From Ifrita kowaldi (lineage: Eukaryota; Chordata; Aves; Passeriformes; Cinclosomatidae): a stretch of 64,000 nucleotides of DNA. Positions 20,331-35,300 of this stretch are shown piece after piece. Each line of letters starts with the position of its first letter. Within the stretch, counting starts at the first letter, position 1. Both the position numbers and the translations under genes were made by a program. The stretch lies in assembly GCA_013398055.1 (NCBI GenBank), contig VZRS01014168.1, positions 186,001 to 250,000 on the forward strand, in the 5' to 3' direction. A model generated the notes under the pieces. It did not search any database. It saw only the letters and a list, made by a program, of their open reading frames with translations, and was not told the origin of the DNA.

Positions 20331-23300
20331 GCGGTGGTGTGTGGCTGACCCTGTATCAGGCTGGGGGTTGCGAGGCCTGCTGGGGATGTAGGTGCCTCTC
20401 CCCATGTCCTCGGGCTTCTGCAGGCTGTGAGAAGTGGTTATCGGAACGGTTTTGCAGGTTTTATTTCATATGTGGATTCAGCAAAGGGAGTGCTTAAAAG
20501 TTAGGCTCGTTCCTCATGCTTAGTTGTTTCAGTAACAGGAGGTTTATCACAACTGTGCTCTGTATTGCAGTGAATAATAACTGGCTTTTATAAGAGAAGC
20601 TCTGCTCGGCGATGCGGTTTAGCAAACTATATGTGTTATATAAACTGTGGGTATGTAATAGTAAACTGTAATTCCAGAGTTTACTGTTAAATGAGGAAAC
20701 AGCATTCCTTGTGTCCCCTGTTCCATGCAGATATTTTTACAAATAGGCAGTCAGCTAAGGTCAGGGTTCTGTAAAGTTTTAATGTTAATGTATATGTGGT
20801 TTTTAATTTGTTTCTTTTAACTGAACTTCTTATATCTTATCATGAAGGGAAAATGCTGAAGCTTCTTCCTGAGGTCTAGAGATCAGTTTGGATGCTGCGC
20901 AGCAGGATTAATTTGGATGTAGTTGAGGAAAATATCGGGGTGTCACTATTTGATTAAATCCTTGTACTTTATATTGAATTAGGCTGTGTGAGTTGGGAGT
21001 ATTTGAGAAAAATTATGTATGGACCTGTTTCTAACTTGAAATCAGTAGGAATTGATTTTGATTATTATGGGTACACTTTTTTGCTTGTGTTAATTGCCTG
21101 CTTTTGTAGGAGTGTAGGCCAGCACTTGAAAATATTAAAGCTTCCTGAAATCCCATTACAAATAAAACATGTTTATTATAGCACTTGTGTCATAGCAAAT
21201 GGAAGATTAATTTTTGGCTGCACATATCCACCTGTGCCAGCCCAGCTCAGTCCATGTGCCTGCTGTGTCTGAAACCCAGCATGTGGCAGTGCAGAGGCCA
21301 GTGTGGAAAACCTCTGGTTAGAAAGGTGCATATTTATAGTTTAAGGAATTGGTTTAGAGTAACCATATGTACCCAAAGAGATGACCAACAGATAAATTGT
21401 TATTTTGATGGTATGCTACCATCATTTCAGTTGCTTAGGATCCACTTTCCTCTTGCCCTTACTGTATAGCTGCAGGTTTCTTTTGTTTTCCTTTTTAAAT
21501 ACTGAGGATTTGTTTATCAACATACAGACATGTTGCTCCATGTTTAACTTGTGTCAGAGGTACAACCACTTGATAGGAGTTTGCCAGAAGGGGTATCCAA
21601 GGAAAAAAAAAATCTTTCAAAGATGGATATAATTAATAACTTTACCAAAATCAAGGTATTGTCATCTTATTGTACATGCTGTAAGTGTCTAAGGCGAGTT
21701 GCAGTGAACTACAGTCTTTATAGGATACAGGTGTTTTCTGTTGTTTGTACCTCAACTGTAGAGAGAGTTGGGATATTTGTGATTAGCAAAGTCTTTCCTG
21801 TTGTCTGCATAGGCAGTTTCTGTAAATGTGTAAAGATAAGTACCTTACCCTTGAAATGATGCTGTGTTCCCAGTGTGTTTGCTTTGCTGCTATGTCTGTA
21901 CCTGCCCCTGTGTGTGCCTGAGTTACTCTGCTGTACGTGAGAACAATTCTCAAAGCTGCCTGTGAGCAAGGGGTAATGTTTCTTTTCTGTCGGTGCTGTA
22001 GTGCAGGCTGCACATGCTGTTGCCAAAAGATTAGTTTTCCATGGTTTTGTCTGTAGCTAGAAGTGTTGACACTTGGCAGTCTTTTGGGCTATGTTGCAGT
22101 AAATAACACTGCTTGATAATTTTTTCCTTGTCTTACAGAAATGGGTGTTATGCCTGAGATAGCTCAAGCAGTGGAGGAGATGGACTGGCTGTAAGTAGGA
22201 GTGTGGCAAACTCTAATTTGCCTTTCAGCAATGTACGACATGCTTCTTAAAGCACCTCTGCTGTCACATTAAAGTAAAGTGAATGTGTGTTTTCCTTTAG
22301 CTGTCGCTGCATCTCATGCACTTCTCTTTAGTGTGAAAGAGTGAAGAACTCAAATTGTGACTGCAGTGGTAACATTTAAACTTGGACAAGCAGAGCATGA
22401 CTTCTTATGCTTCAATTCTTTTGTTTGACAAAAGGCTCTGTCCCTCTGGCTTATTTATTATGTATCATGGGGTTATTGGATGAAATACTGTCGCATAGCT
22501 GATGCTCGTTCAGTACATGTTTTCCAGACTGTGGTCTGTATTTGTGTTTTTCAGACTTAATGCTTGTGTGTCAGTCTTCTAAAAAAGTTATTACTCTTGT
22601 GTTTGGTTACTTGTCTGGCCAAAATTTTTTTACTTCAGTTTCGAATTGTCATTCGGAATGTTGTCAATATGGACCAACTTAACATATGTAGTTCTTCTAA
22701 TGTGAATGGTACTAATTAGCTGTGATTATCTGAAAATGCTGGTTGTGTTTAGTTATCTTCACTTCCTTTTCCAGTTTTGAACAGGAATCTTGTAAATGGG
22801 GGCTGCATAAGTGGCTTTAAGGAAAAACTCACTTGAAGAAAGGAAGACAAGGAATATATAGTTAATATGTCTCTTTTGTAGTTTAGCATAGTGATGTGAG
22901 ATGTAACCCTCTTATTAAGGTGAAGCTGAATCTGCTGCAAGCCAGGAGGAATAGCAGTTACCTGCTTTATCTTGCAGATGACCATGGTTTCTGTGAATTT
23001 CTATATAAGTAAAAATTCTTTTTTCTGCTGATATAGAACATTACCTTGTGTTAATGTGTTCTTTCCTGTAGTCTCCCTACAGATATCCAAGCAGAATCCA
23101 TCCCACTGATCCTGGGAGGTGGTGATGTGCTTATGGTATGTATGCAGGGTAGCCCTATTCATAGAAATCCTGTGCTTTTTAATTGTTGTTTGTATGGTCA
23201 ATTTTGTTCTTTCCATGTGGGTCCACAGTGAGATTGGCTCTTCTGTCCTATTTCAACAGAAAGTTCTTCAGCTAAAAAGCCTCTTTGGGTTCCTGGTGTG

Positions 23301-26300
23301 TTTCCAGCTGTTCTTGCAGCTGAAATCTGGGAGTATTAGGCTTTATTTTTTGACTTCTTGACAGGCACTGCCACATGAGTGCGGGCTGTCTGATCTCATC
23401 TACTTTGCTTTTGGCTGTAAATGCCTGACATAGCTCTGTATGGAACACTGCTGATACTGCCTAAGCCCATGCTGCAGTATCAATAACCTGGGAAGTATCA
23501 GATTAGTATGCCTTGTTCATCATGTTTTTTATGGATCTCTGTGTTCTTGATTTCATAAAGCAAAATAATACTTCCTAAAAAATAAACTTGGTTTATCAAA
23601 ATAGAATTCTAGAACAGTTCTTACAGTCCTGGTTAAACTCTTATATTTTTTATCCTATAGGCTGCTGAAACTGGGAGTGGAAAAACTGGTGTAAGTAATC
23701 AAATTTAAATGAGCAGAAAGTAAAAGTCTTTAAGTGGTGGGAGGTGGTGTGTATGCATGTATGCAGAGAGAATGTGTATATGTGTTCACAGCATTGTTAT
23801 AGTCTTTACCAACATATATTTAGGAATGTATTTCAGTGTTTCTGGCCCTGGGTATTGCACCCCAAAATAAGGCTGGAAATAAGTGTATAACTTGTGGAAT
23901 GAAAGGAGCTTTTCATTTTAGGCTTTCAGCATTCCAGTTATCCAGATTGTTTATGAAACGCTGAAAGACCAAATGGAAGGGAAGAAAGGAAAAGCCACAA
24001 TTAAAACTGGAGGGGCAGGTAAGTTTTTATATGTCACACTCCTCAAATTTGAAGCTCTGCTAGCTCATGTTGATTTTGTTAGCTTTCAAAGTAAAGTTAA
24101 CCTGCTGTTAGATAAGTATTTTTTGCATAATTTGGGATAATGTAAATAGAATATCATCATTCAGCACTTCATTAAGCAGTGAATATAAATTTACTGGTGG
24201 AATAATGGAAAGAACTGGTGTGCATTGGACTGCAGACTCTTAGTAATGCTCTTGTTTTCAGTTTGAGGCTGGCTGATCCACACCTTGGTTTTCAGTGTTC
24301 TTCTGAAAGCCATGCTAGGTTAATGCCTTGCAAGATGTGAAGTGGTGGTGGTGTCCATCTTAAAAGAAGGAGTTAAGAAACATCTTTCTGTTGCAGGAAT
24401 AGGTGAGACCAGCTATGATACCGTGGAGTTGGTTTGGAACAGAAATGGCAAAGAACGGATTTCAAATTTGTTGTTCTTAATGTCGTTTTGGATATTTTCT
24501 AGCTGAATTTGATAGTGATTGTGTGGAACTGCCTTATTTTATAAAAGTCTTCATTGGTTTCAGTTGCATTTTTAAGTAACTTAATCTGTGTTCTCATTAA
24601 TGGAATAATCTAAACTTCCATAGAATACCTTTGCATTAAGCATTTGTGCCCCTCCAAATTGTAGGCCTTAATTTTGAGCTCAGATGAATTTCATTGGAAC
24701 AAAGCTTTTTCCCCAGAAAATTAAGCCAAACAGTGTAGAAACAATGTGAACTTCTAATTTGAGTTTTCCAGGCTTGCTTTGTTGATTTAATGCTTTTTCT
24801 GTTACTGTCTTTCAAACTTAGTTCTCAATAAATGGCAAATGAACCCCTATGACAGAGGATCAGCTTTTGGTGAGTTGTCCTGCTGTTCACTTGAAAACAT
24901 TTGCTTGGTAAACAAGAATAAACTAGAGGAAAGCATGCATGAAATTTTCTGTTAAAAGCAGTTAGGCAGTTTCTTTAACTAAAATTGTCTTGTAATTTTC
25001 AGCAATTGGATCGGATGGTTTGTGTTGTCAAAGCAGAGAGATAAAAGAATGGCATGGATGCAGAGCAACTAGAGGCGTGACTAAAGGTATATATAAAGTG
25101 ATGTGTTTTGAATACTCTTGTAGAAAAGTTTCAGCTGAAATCCCTGCTTTTCATCCATTGTTAAAAACTTTCTATCCATCTGACCAAATTTACTGCTAGC
25201 TTAAGACTTTGAAATGAAAATACCTCTGTTTTGTTCTCCTTATGCTGTAAATTACATTTTCCCTGATAGTGATGCCTGGAAATAAAACAAAACCTTCCCA
25301 GAAAACATTAAAATGATAATAGAAAAGCAAACCTTTACTTGAAAGTTTTCAGATACACACGCCCCAAATTAGATTAATAGAATTTTATAAGATTGGGCAG
25401 TTAGAATATCCAGCCAATATTGTCCTTTTAGAAGAGCAGTTGGTTAGGTAATCTCCTTCCTGGGGTTCTCTCCCACTGGAGTCCTCCACCCTGGTCCTCT
25501 AACGCTACCTTTATTATGTCTACGATACGTGATACGAAATAAAATGTCCTTGGTAAATTTAACAGGCAAGAGTAAACAAAATTTTAAGAATGCATTAATA
25601 AGAGTTTGTTCACTGTGTGAAAGAGCTGGAAAAGTGCTAGAAGTCATACCTAGACATCTAACAGTCCAGAAAGCTACAAATACATGGAGAATACATTAAA
25701 AGCTGAAAATCTTCAGGCATCAATAGGAGACTGAGTTGAAGGAGGAAAAGTTGTAACTAATATTCATCAGAATGCATTTTTATTAGGGAATAGCTATATA
25801 CACAGTACTTCGAGTTGCTTACTCACTTCACACAGAAGAGTGCATTCAAAAATTTCATGGTTCTGTGGTTGCAGCAATAGTTCAGAAGCCAACCCTAACA
25901 CTTGAGTCAGAAGCAGTCATTCGGATACTCCAGTGGTTCTAGATGTGTGTTCAGAAAGACCCTAAACAGTCTCCTTTCTTGGGGTGTGCAGATAATTCTG
26001 TAGTCTGTGTGTATGTAACAGCCAGCGGGATGTGCTTTAAGTTGTTGATGCTGGGGTATGCTGGTGGTCTGGTACTGATTCTGCAGAACCTTGTGTCCTT
26101 AGTTTGTCAGTTCGCATGGATTCAGTAGGACCACTCTTCTCTCTTGCTTATCACTCCTTTGGAGCCTTTCACACACTACCTCTCAGTGTGTACTTTGTCT
26201 CTTTTGCCTGCTCTTTCTTCATTTCATACACAGGTACACATACAACCTTTTCACACAAATGCAGTAGGGGATTTCATGACACTTTCAGCAGGACTGGGAA

Positions 26301-29300
26301 TGTTAGATTTTATGGGGTTGGAAGTAGGAAGACTGAACCACTTTATTGAATTTGGGTGTTGTATTAGATCCTTCCTTTTTCTTTTAAAGGGAAATACTAT
26401 TACGAAGTGTCCTGTCATGACCAGGGCTTGTGCAGAGTTGGTTGGTCGACTATGCAGGCTTCACTAGATCTGGGTGAGTTTCCTTCTAAACAACCTATGT
26501 AGGTAGTTTTTATATTCACATGGAATGGCTGCAGTCATGTTCTAGTATTGCAGAGAATGGATTCCTTGGGAAGGATCCCAATATCGGAGAGTTGAAAATA
26601 CTTATTGTCTTTTAGTTCCTGCAAGGGGCAGTCTTTGGTGGTGGCAGTGTTTTCTTGTCTTCTGTGACTTTCTGCCTTTTTATGTCGTTTTTTTAATGAA
26701 AGTGCATGGAGACTAGTAAAATCAATAAATGTATGGCTGCAAAAGTACTAGTTTGGTGTACATCCAGGTCAGAAGTCTGTAATTAGCTGTGTGTATTATT
26801 TGTTTTTGCGGTAGTGTTAGAGATTTCAGTTACTGATACAAAGAGGAAAAAGCATAACCTATCAACCAAAAAATAAAAGCTTATTGTCTTGTCTTCAGGC
26901 ACTGATAAATTTGGCTTTGGCTTTGGTGGCACTGGTAAGAAATCTCACAACAAGCAATTTGACAGCTATGGTGAGGTAAGCTTGAATTGCATTTGGTAGA
27001 AATACTATTAAAAGTTTTGCATGTTAGTCTTACGCTGTTAAAATCAACTGTCTTTTGGAATAGTGTCCACTTCTGAGGGAGGTTCACTGGGCAAAAGGAC
27101 AGTGAAACATTGAAGCATTTTTGGATAAAAGCTTACTAAGAGTTTTAACAGAAGGAGTTACAAGCTTGAGACCTGATTGTGGTTAGACTGCAATTAGATC
27201 GACTCTTATTTAGAAGTTAAAATTTTGCTCTGTGTTACAGGTTAAAAGTTAACTGACCTCTTGAGATTTGTCTTGACTTACTTCAGTTTTAGCTTGAACA
27301 ATTCAGCCCACCTGTATACCTTGGTGAATGTCCGAGTGAGGGCATTGTATTCTGTTTACTAGAAGTTAAAATAGAAGTAATTGCACAACTCTGTAATCTG
27401 TCAAAATGCATTATTAAATGGTAATAAAACAGGGTGCACTATTCTGGCTATTGAGTTGGGTTTGCCATTACCTTAATGTACACTTTAATAAAAGTGTCTC
27501 CTGGGAATATCTGTAGAGGTTTTTGCCTAGTGTACCAGTGGAATTCAGATGTTTAAACATAATTTATATAAATATGGATATTACAGCAGAAACTCAAGTC
27601 TTTTTGTGGTAATGATTCAGTGCCATAAAACTTGCAACTTTTATGACTATTGTAGCTTGTTTAATAGTGACTCTTGAGCTGTTGATTAGAATCACTGTGA
27701 TACATAGATGTTATTGAATACCTATAAAAGATCTCAAGATAATTAAATAAAGCACGTAAGTATACGTAACATGCACACAGCAGCATCTTCAAGAGTTAGT
27801 CTTTTGTTATAGTCAAAATGCAAGTTTGCGATGCCATGTTTGGTGCTCTGGGCTTAGATTTACATTGGCTAATAAATACATGGCTAATGTGCTTTTCCAT
27901 AATGCAGAATACTTCCAGGTAAATGACTTAAATGTATCGTTGTCGCTGTGTTTGGTTTTTAAAGTAAATTTCAAGCAGCAATAAATGTTGAATATCTAAG
28001 ATCAATTGGGCAGTTTACCGAAGATTCGTAATCAAATAAAAATACGCTTTCTGTTCACAATGGTCTTACTGAAATAAATTGAACTTGCTTCTTTCAAGAG
28101 TCAGCATTTAGTAGGGAGAAGCTGGAAAACTAAAAGCTGACAGAATATAAGCACTAAGTCTTCTTAGTGCACTGAAAATCTCTTAGCTTCACAAACCTTT
28201 TTTCTTTTGCAGGAATTCACTATGCATGATACAATTGGGTGCTATCTAGACACAGAAAAAGGGCAAATAAAATTTTCCAAAAATGGTAAGTTTTATTCTC
28301 TTTCTTTGGAATTTTATTTGGATGCTTTCACTGGGCGGGGGAGGGAGGGAGAGGAATGCACACACTTGAAGAGTTTTGACAACTAACCCTACTTTCAGGG
28401 AAGGACCTTGGCCTTGCATTTGAAATCCCACCACATATAAGGAACCAAGCACTTTTTGCAGCTTGTGTACTGAAGGTAACAGGAATATAACAGATGTCCA
28501 AGATGATTATAATTTTTCTGGGTTTGTTAATGAGCTGCTTAAGTATAAAATTTGCATAGCAACTTACAGTTACTGCAGGTGTACATGTAAAGTCATTTTC
28601 TTTGGTTTACCAGAATTCACTACTGAAGTAATAATGTGTTTGTTAGCTTTGAGTACCATTTAAGATAAATGTTTAAATTCAAATTTTAATCTGGAATTTA
28701 AAGGTAGAATAGCATGGATAACTAATTCCTAATAACAGTGCCGTGGTGTGTGTATGAAACTTTGTTATACTGTTATACAACTGATGTAAGCAAATAGCTT
28801 GAAAGTCAGATTTCCTGTTTCATTTGTTCTGAACTCTAACGTTACTGTAGTGTAGTACTCTTTCTTTCTGAGTTACTTTTTGAGTCTATCTCTCAAGCAG
28901 TAAATATTTTAGCAAAAAATTTTAGTGGTTAGAGAAATGTACAAGTTCAGAAAAAGTGTTTTGGCTTTTTGTTAGCTTTTTTCTGCTTATTTTGTTGGTT
29001 TTAAGTTCCAGCAAGGTTTCAGTGGTAACTTGAGGAAGAGGAATGTGTAAGATGGGAGAAGAAAAGACCTTCCTCATCTCCTTGCCTGTTTTTTCATTGT
29101 TGAATTGTTTCTCATTTTATATGATCCCTTGAATCTGTTTGTCTGACACAATTTTGTTGAAACCTAGAATGCTGAATTAAAATTCAATTTTGGTGAAGAA
29201 GATTTCAAGTTTCCACCAAAAGATGGCTATGTTGGTCTCTGCAAGGCTCCTGAGGGTAGTGTTGTAAAATCACAACACTCAGGTTAGATTTTACAAACTT

Positions 29301-32300
29301 CTCTTATTTCTATATTCAGGTTGTGTTACAGAGCATCTTTTGATCCCTTTAATTGCTATCAGAAAGATCTTGAACATAGCAGTAATGAAGAAATATATTG
29401 ATGCTTCTTTTAAAGTACACCAGATTTTCTTAATCTTAAGCCACCAACCGTCTTCAATATTTTGAGTTTAGAAATGCATCAGATAAAATAAGTCCATCTC
29501 AGTTTTTCAACAGTGTTATCACAAAAATAAGTGTGGGTCTTTATGCTCAGCAATGGAATGGATTATCCTACATGACCAGTACACCCACTTGTAATTTGTG
29601 AACGTTATTCTGAAGTTACTTATAATTGAGAGAACAATCACATCACCTTTTAATGGAGCATTTAGAATTACGAGGTTTTAATTACTGATAGAAAATACAA
29701 GTTTGTTTCCAGTAAAAGATCTCGGAATAGGAATGTAGTTTGTATTAATGGTGATTTTTTTCCACTTAGGAAGTGCGCAAGTGGTTCAAGCACAGAACCT
29801 TCCAAATGCTCCAAAAGCATTGATTGTAGAACCTTCAAGAGAGCTGGCAGAACAAACTTTGAACAATGTAAAGCAGTTCAAAAAATATGTTGATAATCCC
29901 AAATTAAGGTAATAGTGAATGTTAGTTGCATTTATGGTATTTTCCATAGATGTAACTTCATGGGGAGATGGGGGAGTTCCACTTTGAACTCCAAGTTCAA
30001 ACTCACTAAGTGAATCATAATCTGCAGTGCTGATGATAATAGTAATAATCTGCTACCAACCGACCTTCTGACTTTGCAACTACAGTTAGACCAGTCAGGG
30101 ATTTTTGTGGGGGTTTTATCTGTGGACTGCCTTTTTCTCAAAGGCAAATTTGGTGGGTAGGGTTTTTCTTTTCACTTATCAATGATAACTAGTATGATAC
30201 TTCACATGCTTTTATTGACTGAAAACATTATGTGCTTACTGCCCTTCTTTCCTAAACATTTTCCTGTGCCCCCATCTCCCTCTGCCCCCTCATTTTGTTT
30301 GTTTTTCATCTCCATCAAATAGTTATATGCAGGGTCTGTTATCTACAAGACAAATTGTCATGGAGATACAATTCTCAAAAATGAATCATCTATCAGTTTC
30401 TTTGGTTTAAAGTTGTTTCTGTGTTGACTGTGCTTCTAAAATTTAAACATTTCCCTATTCTAAACTGCAATCTGTTGACCAGAGTGTGTTTACTAGAATT
30501 GCTGAGGACTAAGCATTGGGTATAGGCAAGCTACAATGGAAGATTCATTTAGTTTACTGTTACTTGCATTTCTAACTTTCAAGAACACAGGAAACTCTAT
30601 TAAACTAAGTTACGTAATTCTTGTGATTTTTAACATTTTTTGCAAGATTAAATTGGTTAAGGTGCTAATGTGATTAATACAATATTGATAAAGTAATCAC
30701 ATTCAAATATAGTTTGGTAACAAAGTTTTCACTTGAATTGAAATGCAGTACACTACATATGAAGGGATGAATTTTAAAATTGATTTTTTCTATTACTTTG
30801 TCTTAAAATTACTGTTCAGAGCTATTAATTGTCAGCTATCAATAAAAGAACCAGTCTTCAGACAGATATTTAATATACCTTCTGAATATAATAAATGGGT
30901 AAATGTCAAATATATTGATGTAATTTTAGGGAACTGCTAATTATTGGTGGAGTTGCTGCAAGAGATCAACTCTCTGTATTGGAGCAAGGCGTAAGTTGTA
31001 TTTTTTTCATATGATTTAATAGTTTGGGTTCCAAATAACTCATGATGTTGCTAGAGGATAGTAATGGTGCTTCTTGTAACTCATGTAATAATAATAATAA
31101 ATATGTTAGAAAGAAAATGTACAGTCAATAGCAAGCTCATGTTGCACCAGTCTAGCAGTCGTTGCTTTACTTCCATGTCAATACAAGTGCTTACAGTACT
31201 TAGTCAAATTCTGTTGAAGCCTGAATACTCCAGAAAATCGTAAACTAAAGGTATAATTGTTTGCCATTTGTCCTTAACCAACAAGACAGTTTTCCTATTA
31301 ACTTCTGTTCCATGTTTTTGTGAATAAAAGTAGTCTACAGTTATCAAGGTGAACCTACACTGCAAACCAGTCCTACATAGAAGGAACATGTCAGCAGCAT
31401 GGAATGTGCAATCAATTCAATCACACTGTAGGGAGAACAGAGTCACAGAGTCTTTTTTTTATTTGAGACTCACTTCTAGAAATGAAAACACATCAATATC
31501 AATAAATTGCCTAGTGGTTCTAGCTGCCGAAGTACAAATTTTCTGTTAAGCCTACTTGAACTGGATTTTTGTTAGAGTTACATGTGAATGCTAAATTCTT
31601 GTTTGTGAACCCTTCTGTCTGGCAAAATCTTAAGTTATTTCTATACTTGATAGACTTTGCATCCTTGCACCATGAGAAAAGTTAGTTATTTTATCCCCAT
31701 TTAAAAACAAAGCTGTTTGTTGGCTTTAGATAACAAAATTACATGGCTTGGGGTCCTGGGAAGGGAAAAAGGGGCACAGCACTTCCCAAGATAAGGGAAG
31801 ACTTCCTCCCTAAGGTAGATTCTGCTAATGAAATGTCTGTAGAACCAAAATTCAGGTTGCCCAGACAGGAGGTTGTAGGATCCCTTTACAAAAGGGTACT
31901 GAAAATTGTGCTTGGCAGCTATCTAATGTAACTTGGAAATTGTCCTTGATTTGCATGTAAAAGTGGGAGTGGAGACCAGATGATCTCGAGAGATTCCACC
32001 AACTCAAATTAATCTAGGATTTTATGAAGTTACAATTAGTAGCGGATAAAGCATTATACTGATAATTGTCTCACAATGTTAAGCTTAAATAAAACTTGTA
32101 ATGCCTCTAGTTAGTTACAGGACCAACTCATACTCTTTATGTATTTCATAGGTGGATATTGTCGTCGGAACTCCTGGAAGGCTGGATGACCTGGTCTCAA
32201 CAGGGAAGATTAATTTATCTCAAGTTAGATTCCTGGTTCTGGATGAAGCTGTATGTGGAGAACTAAGTGCTATTTAAATTCTGTTCTTAAATGCAATATG

Positions 32301-35300
32301 ATATTTGCAAAAAAGAGTCAGTGAAACATGATTGTTCCATAGTATTTGATAGTTCAGTGAAACAGTTAGATACCTATAGACTGTTGCACCTTAATCCTGT
32401 CATTGTTTGTAACCATAGTAACCTACTTTTTTTTTTTTCCCCCTGCCCTTGTAGCCTCTCTGTTAAAATCTGTTCGGAATTTTTGTGATAAATATATTTC
32501 AAATTAATGTGCAGGGCACTGAAATCTGGCCCTGTCACTGCAGGGAGCTCAAAGGACAAAGACAAAAATATAAGTGTTAGTTAACCTAGCAGGTCTTGAG
32601 GCCAGTGAATGTTGTACTCAGTATGCTGTGAAATAAGTGCATCTCTCTGATCTAATATAGTACAACTGAATATTCACAAAGATTAAATACCTTGGGGTGT
32701 TAGCTAGGAGTGGCTGCTGAGCTTCTTGTGAAGCACAGCAGCTGTAATGTAAATACTCCATATTTTTGCTGGGTTTTTTCTCCTTAGTAATAACATCCCT
32801 GCCATGCTTTGACCTGTCCAGCTAATTAAAAGCAGGAACTTCTGAGACTATAAGTGTATTGCTTATCTAACTCAAGTGTAAAGACTGAGAAATGAGGGAG
32901 ATTTGCAGTTTCATCTCTTTTATTTCATCCCCACGTAGGATGGCCTTCTCCTCCAAGGTTATTCAGATTTCATACACAGGATCCACAGTCAAATTCCTCA
33001 GATAACCTCAGATGGAAAGAGACTTCAGGTATAAAATATCTGTGGTTTGGGGTTTTTTTTGTTGTGGTCTTCTTGCTTGTTTTGTTCACTTGGATTTTTT
33101 TTGTGTGTGTGGTGTGCTCTGCTTTCAGTTGTTGACTATTATTTGGCATGGAGCATGCTTCTTTGTAGTTTGATAAAGCTCTTGTCCAAAACTTAGCACT
33201 TGTTCAGTGAGTTCAGTAATTGCCTGTGAATATGTATTTTTAGGATTCCAGATATTGAAGCCTGGTATTCAGCAGTTTTGAATTTAATTGGACTTATTTA
33301 TATATAAATGTATCAAAACATGACTGGCTACATACTTTATGATTCCTAATGTGTTAATAATCTTGATTCATCAGCTTTCAATAGATCAGCATTCTTCCTG
33401 CTAAATGATTGGGTCTTTGTTAGAGAATAGTTAAACAACTTATTTGTTGTCTTGACACTTGCCAACTGAAGGGTTCCTGTAATGAGGAAATCCAGTCAGG
33501 GACTCTCTCCGTTATGCTACATTATGCTATTCGACTGTATAACATTCTTCCAGTTCTACTCCCATCTTTTTGGGCTGGGGGTATCCATATGGCTCTCTTC
33601 TTCTCAGGTGATTGTGTGCTCTGCAACACTGCATTCTTTTGATGTGAAAAAACTATCCGAAAAAATCATGCATTTTCCCACCTGGGTTGATTTGAAAGGA
33701 GAAGATTCTGTCCCTGAAACTGTACACCATGTAGTTGTGCCTGTAAATCCAAAAGCTGATAAACTCTGGGAAAGGCTTGGCAAGAATCATATCAGAGTAA
33801 GTGAAACTTAAGGTTATTTGTCCATGTTTACTTATTTAACCTTCAGAACAGGGACCTAGTGTTGAAGGATCTCTGCTGGCTGTTGAAACAGCTTAATCTG
33901 AAATGGTTTCTTCCATGGTAGTCAGCATCGTATCAGTGATGTCATAACACTCTTTCTGAACAGCTCAGTGTTACAAACATGATTGAGGAGGAACTTGTTA
34001 GGGAAACAGTCTGATCTGCACACAGAACAGTGGCACTGTGCTTTTTCACTCAGCTAATGGTCCGTGCTCTAACTGTATTAATACCTCTTTTCTGACTGGG
34101 CAGGAGGAAGTAAACCTGCCAGGATAGATCATTCTATAAGGCAGTTCAGTCTCAAACCCGTGTGAGATGAGCAGTTTTTAGAGCAATGGATTTCATGTCA
34201 GACTGCATTTGGGACTCTTAAATTCTACATTCACCAAACACCTATTCATGTGAGAAGGTGGTGGTTGTTCAGGTCTTTAGTATTCAGGTTCTGAATAACC
34301 TGGGACCATATTTTGTTCTTGGCAACTCTGATGCAGTTACAAGTCTAGGTTTTCTTAACCCCTCTTTGTTTCTGGAATCTCTGTTTGTCAAATGTGTTAC
34401 TAAGACTTAATGGAAAGGTACTATGAGTTTATTTCTCTTGGGTTTAAAGTTTATATCTGATTCAGCCTAGCATAGGGAAAAAGATAAGGAGCTACTGTTT
34501 GTGATTTAACCATATTTCACAATGCCTTTTGATTCAGGTTTGTTCGGGATTTTTAAATTCTTCACTTTGTTCAAAGGTGTTTTCTGTCCAGTGTCTACAT
34601 AAATAATTTTAATTCCCTTTTTTATGAATAAGTTTTGTGTGCTTAAACCCAGGACTTTCCTTTAGCTAAAGGTAGATTAACTTGGCTGGTGGGAGAACAG
34701 AATGCTAAGATTACTTTTAAACTTTGATTTCTTCCTAGTTATAAGTCAATGGAGTTAAGTATTTCTCTGTGAAGAGTGGACTAATGACTTGGGGGGCTTT
34801 TTTGTGTTTGTCCTTAGACTGATGAAGTACATGCGAAAGACAATACACGACCTGGCGCTAACACTCCAGGTAATCAGCAACACTAAGAAATAGCTTGTGA
34901 AATTTTTATAAATGTTTTGAAGTAAAGGTAAACTGTAGTAGATACTGGCCTTGAGTCATGTTTCTCCAAAATTTTATTTCTTTGTTCTCATAGTCTTTAA
35001 GAGAAATGTGTTTCTGTAAGTGGGGAGTGGGAAAGAAACTTGAATATATATTTCACAGATTTGTAGACAAGTGTTCGTTGGTGTGTATAAAAAACCTGAA
35101 ACTTCTGAGTGGTTTTGTTCTTTCTGTATTATCACCTTGCAGCATGGGAGCGTGGAGGGGAGAGGTAGAAATTGAAGGTTTGCTTACTTGCTCTAACAAT
35201 AAAAGTTTAACTGGAAGGCTAGAGAACTTTAAAGTTATGGAGTTCAAAGTGGTAGTTCTTCATGTTTTCAAACAATTTGAGTGAAATAACTTCTTTATTT

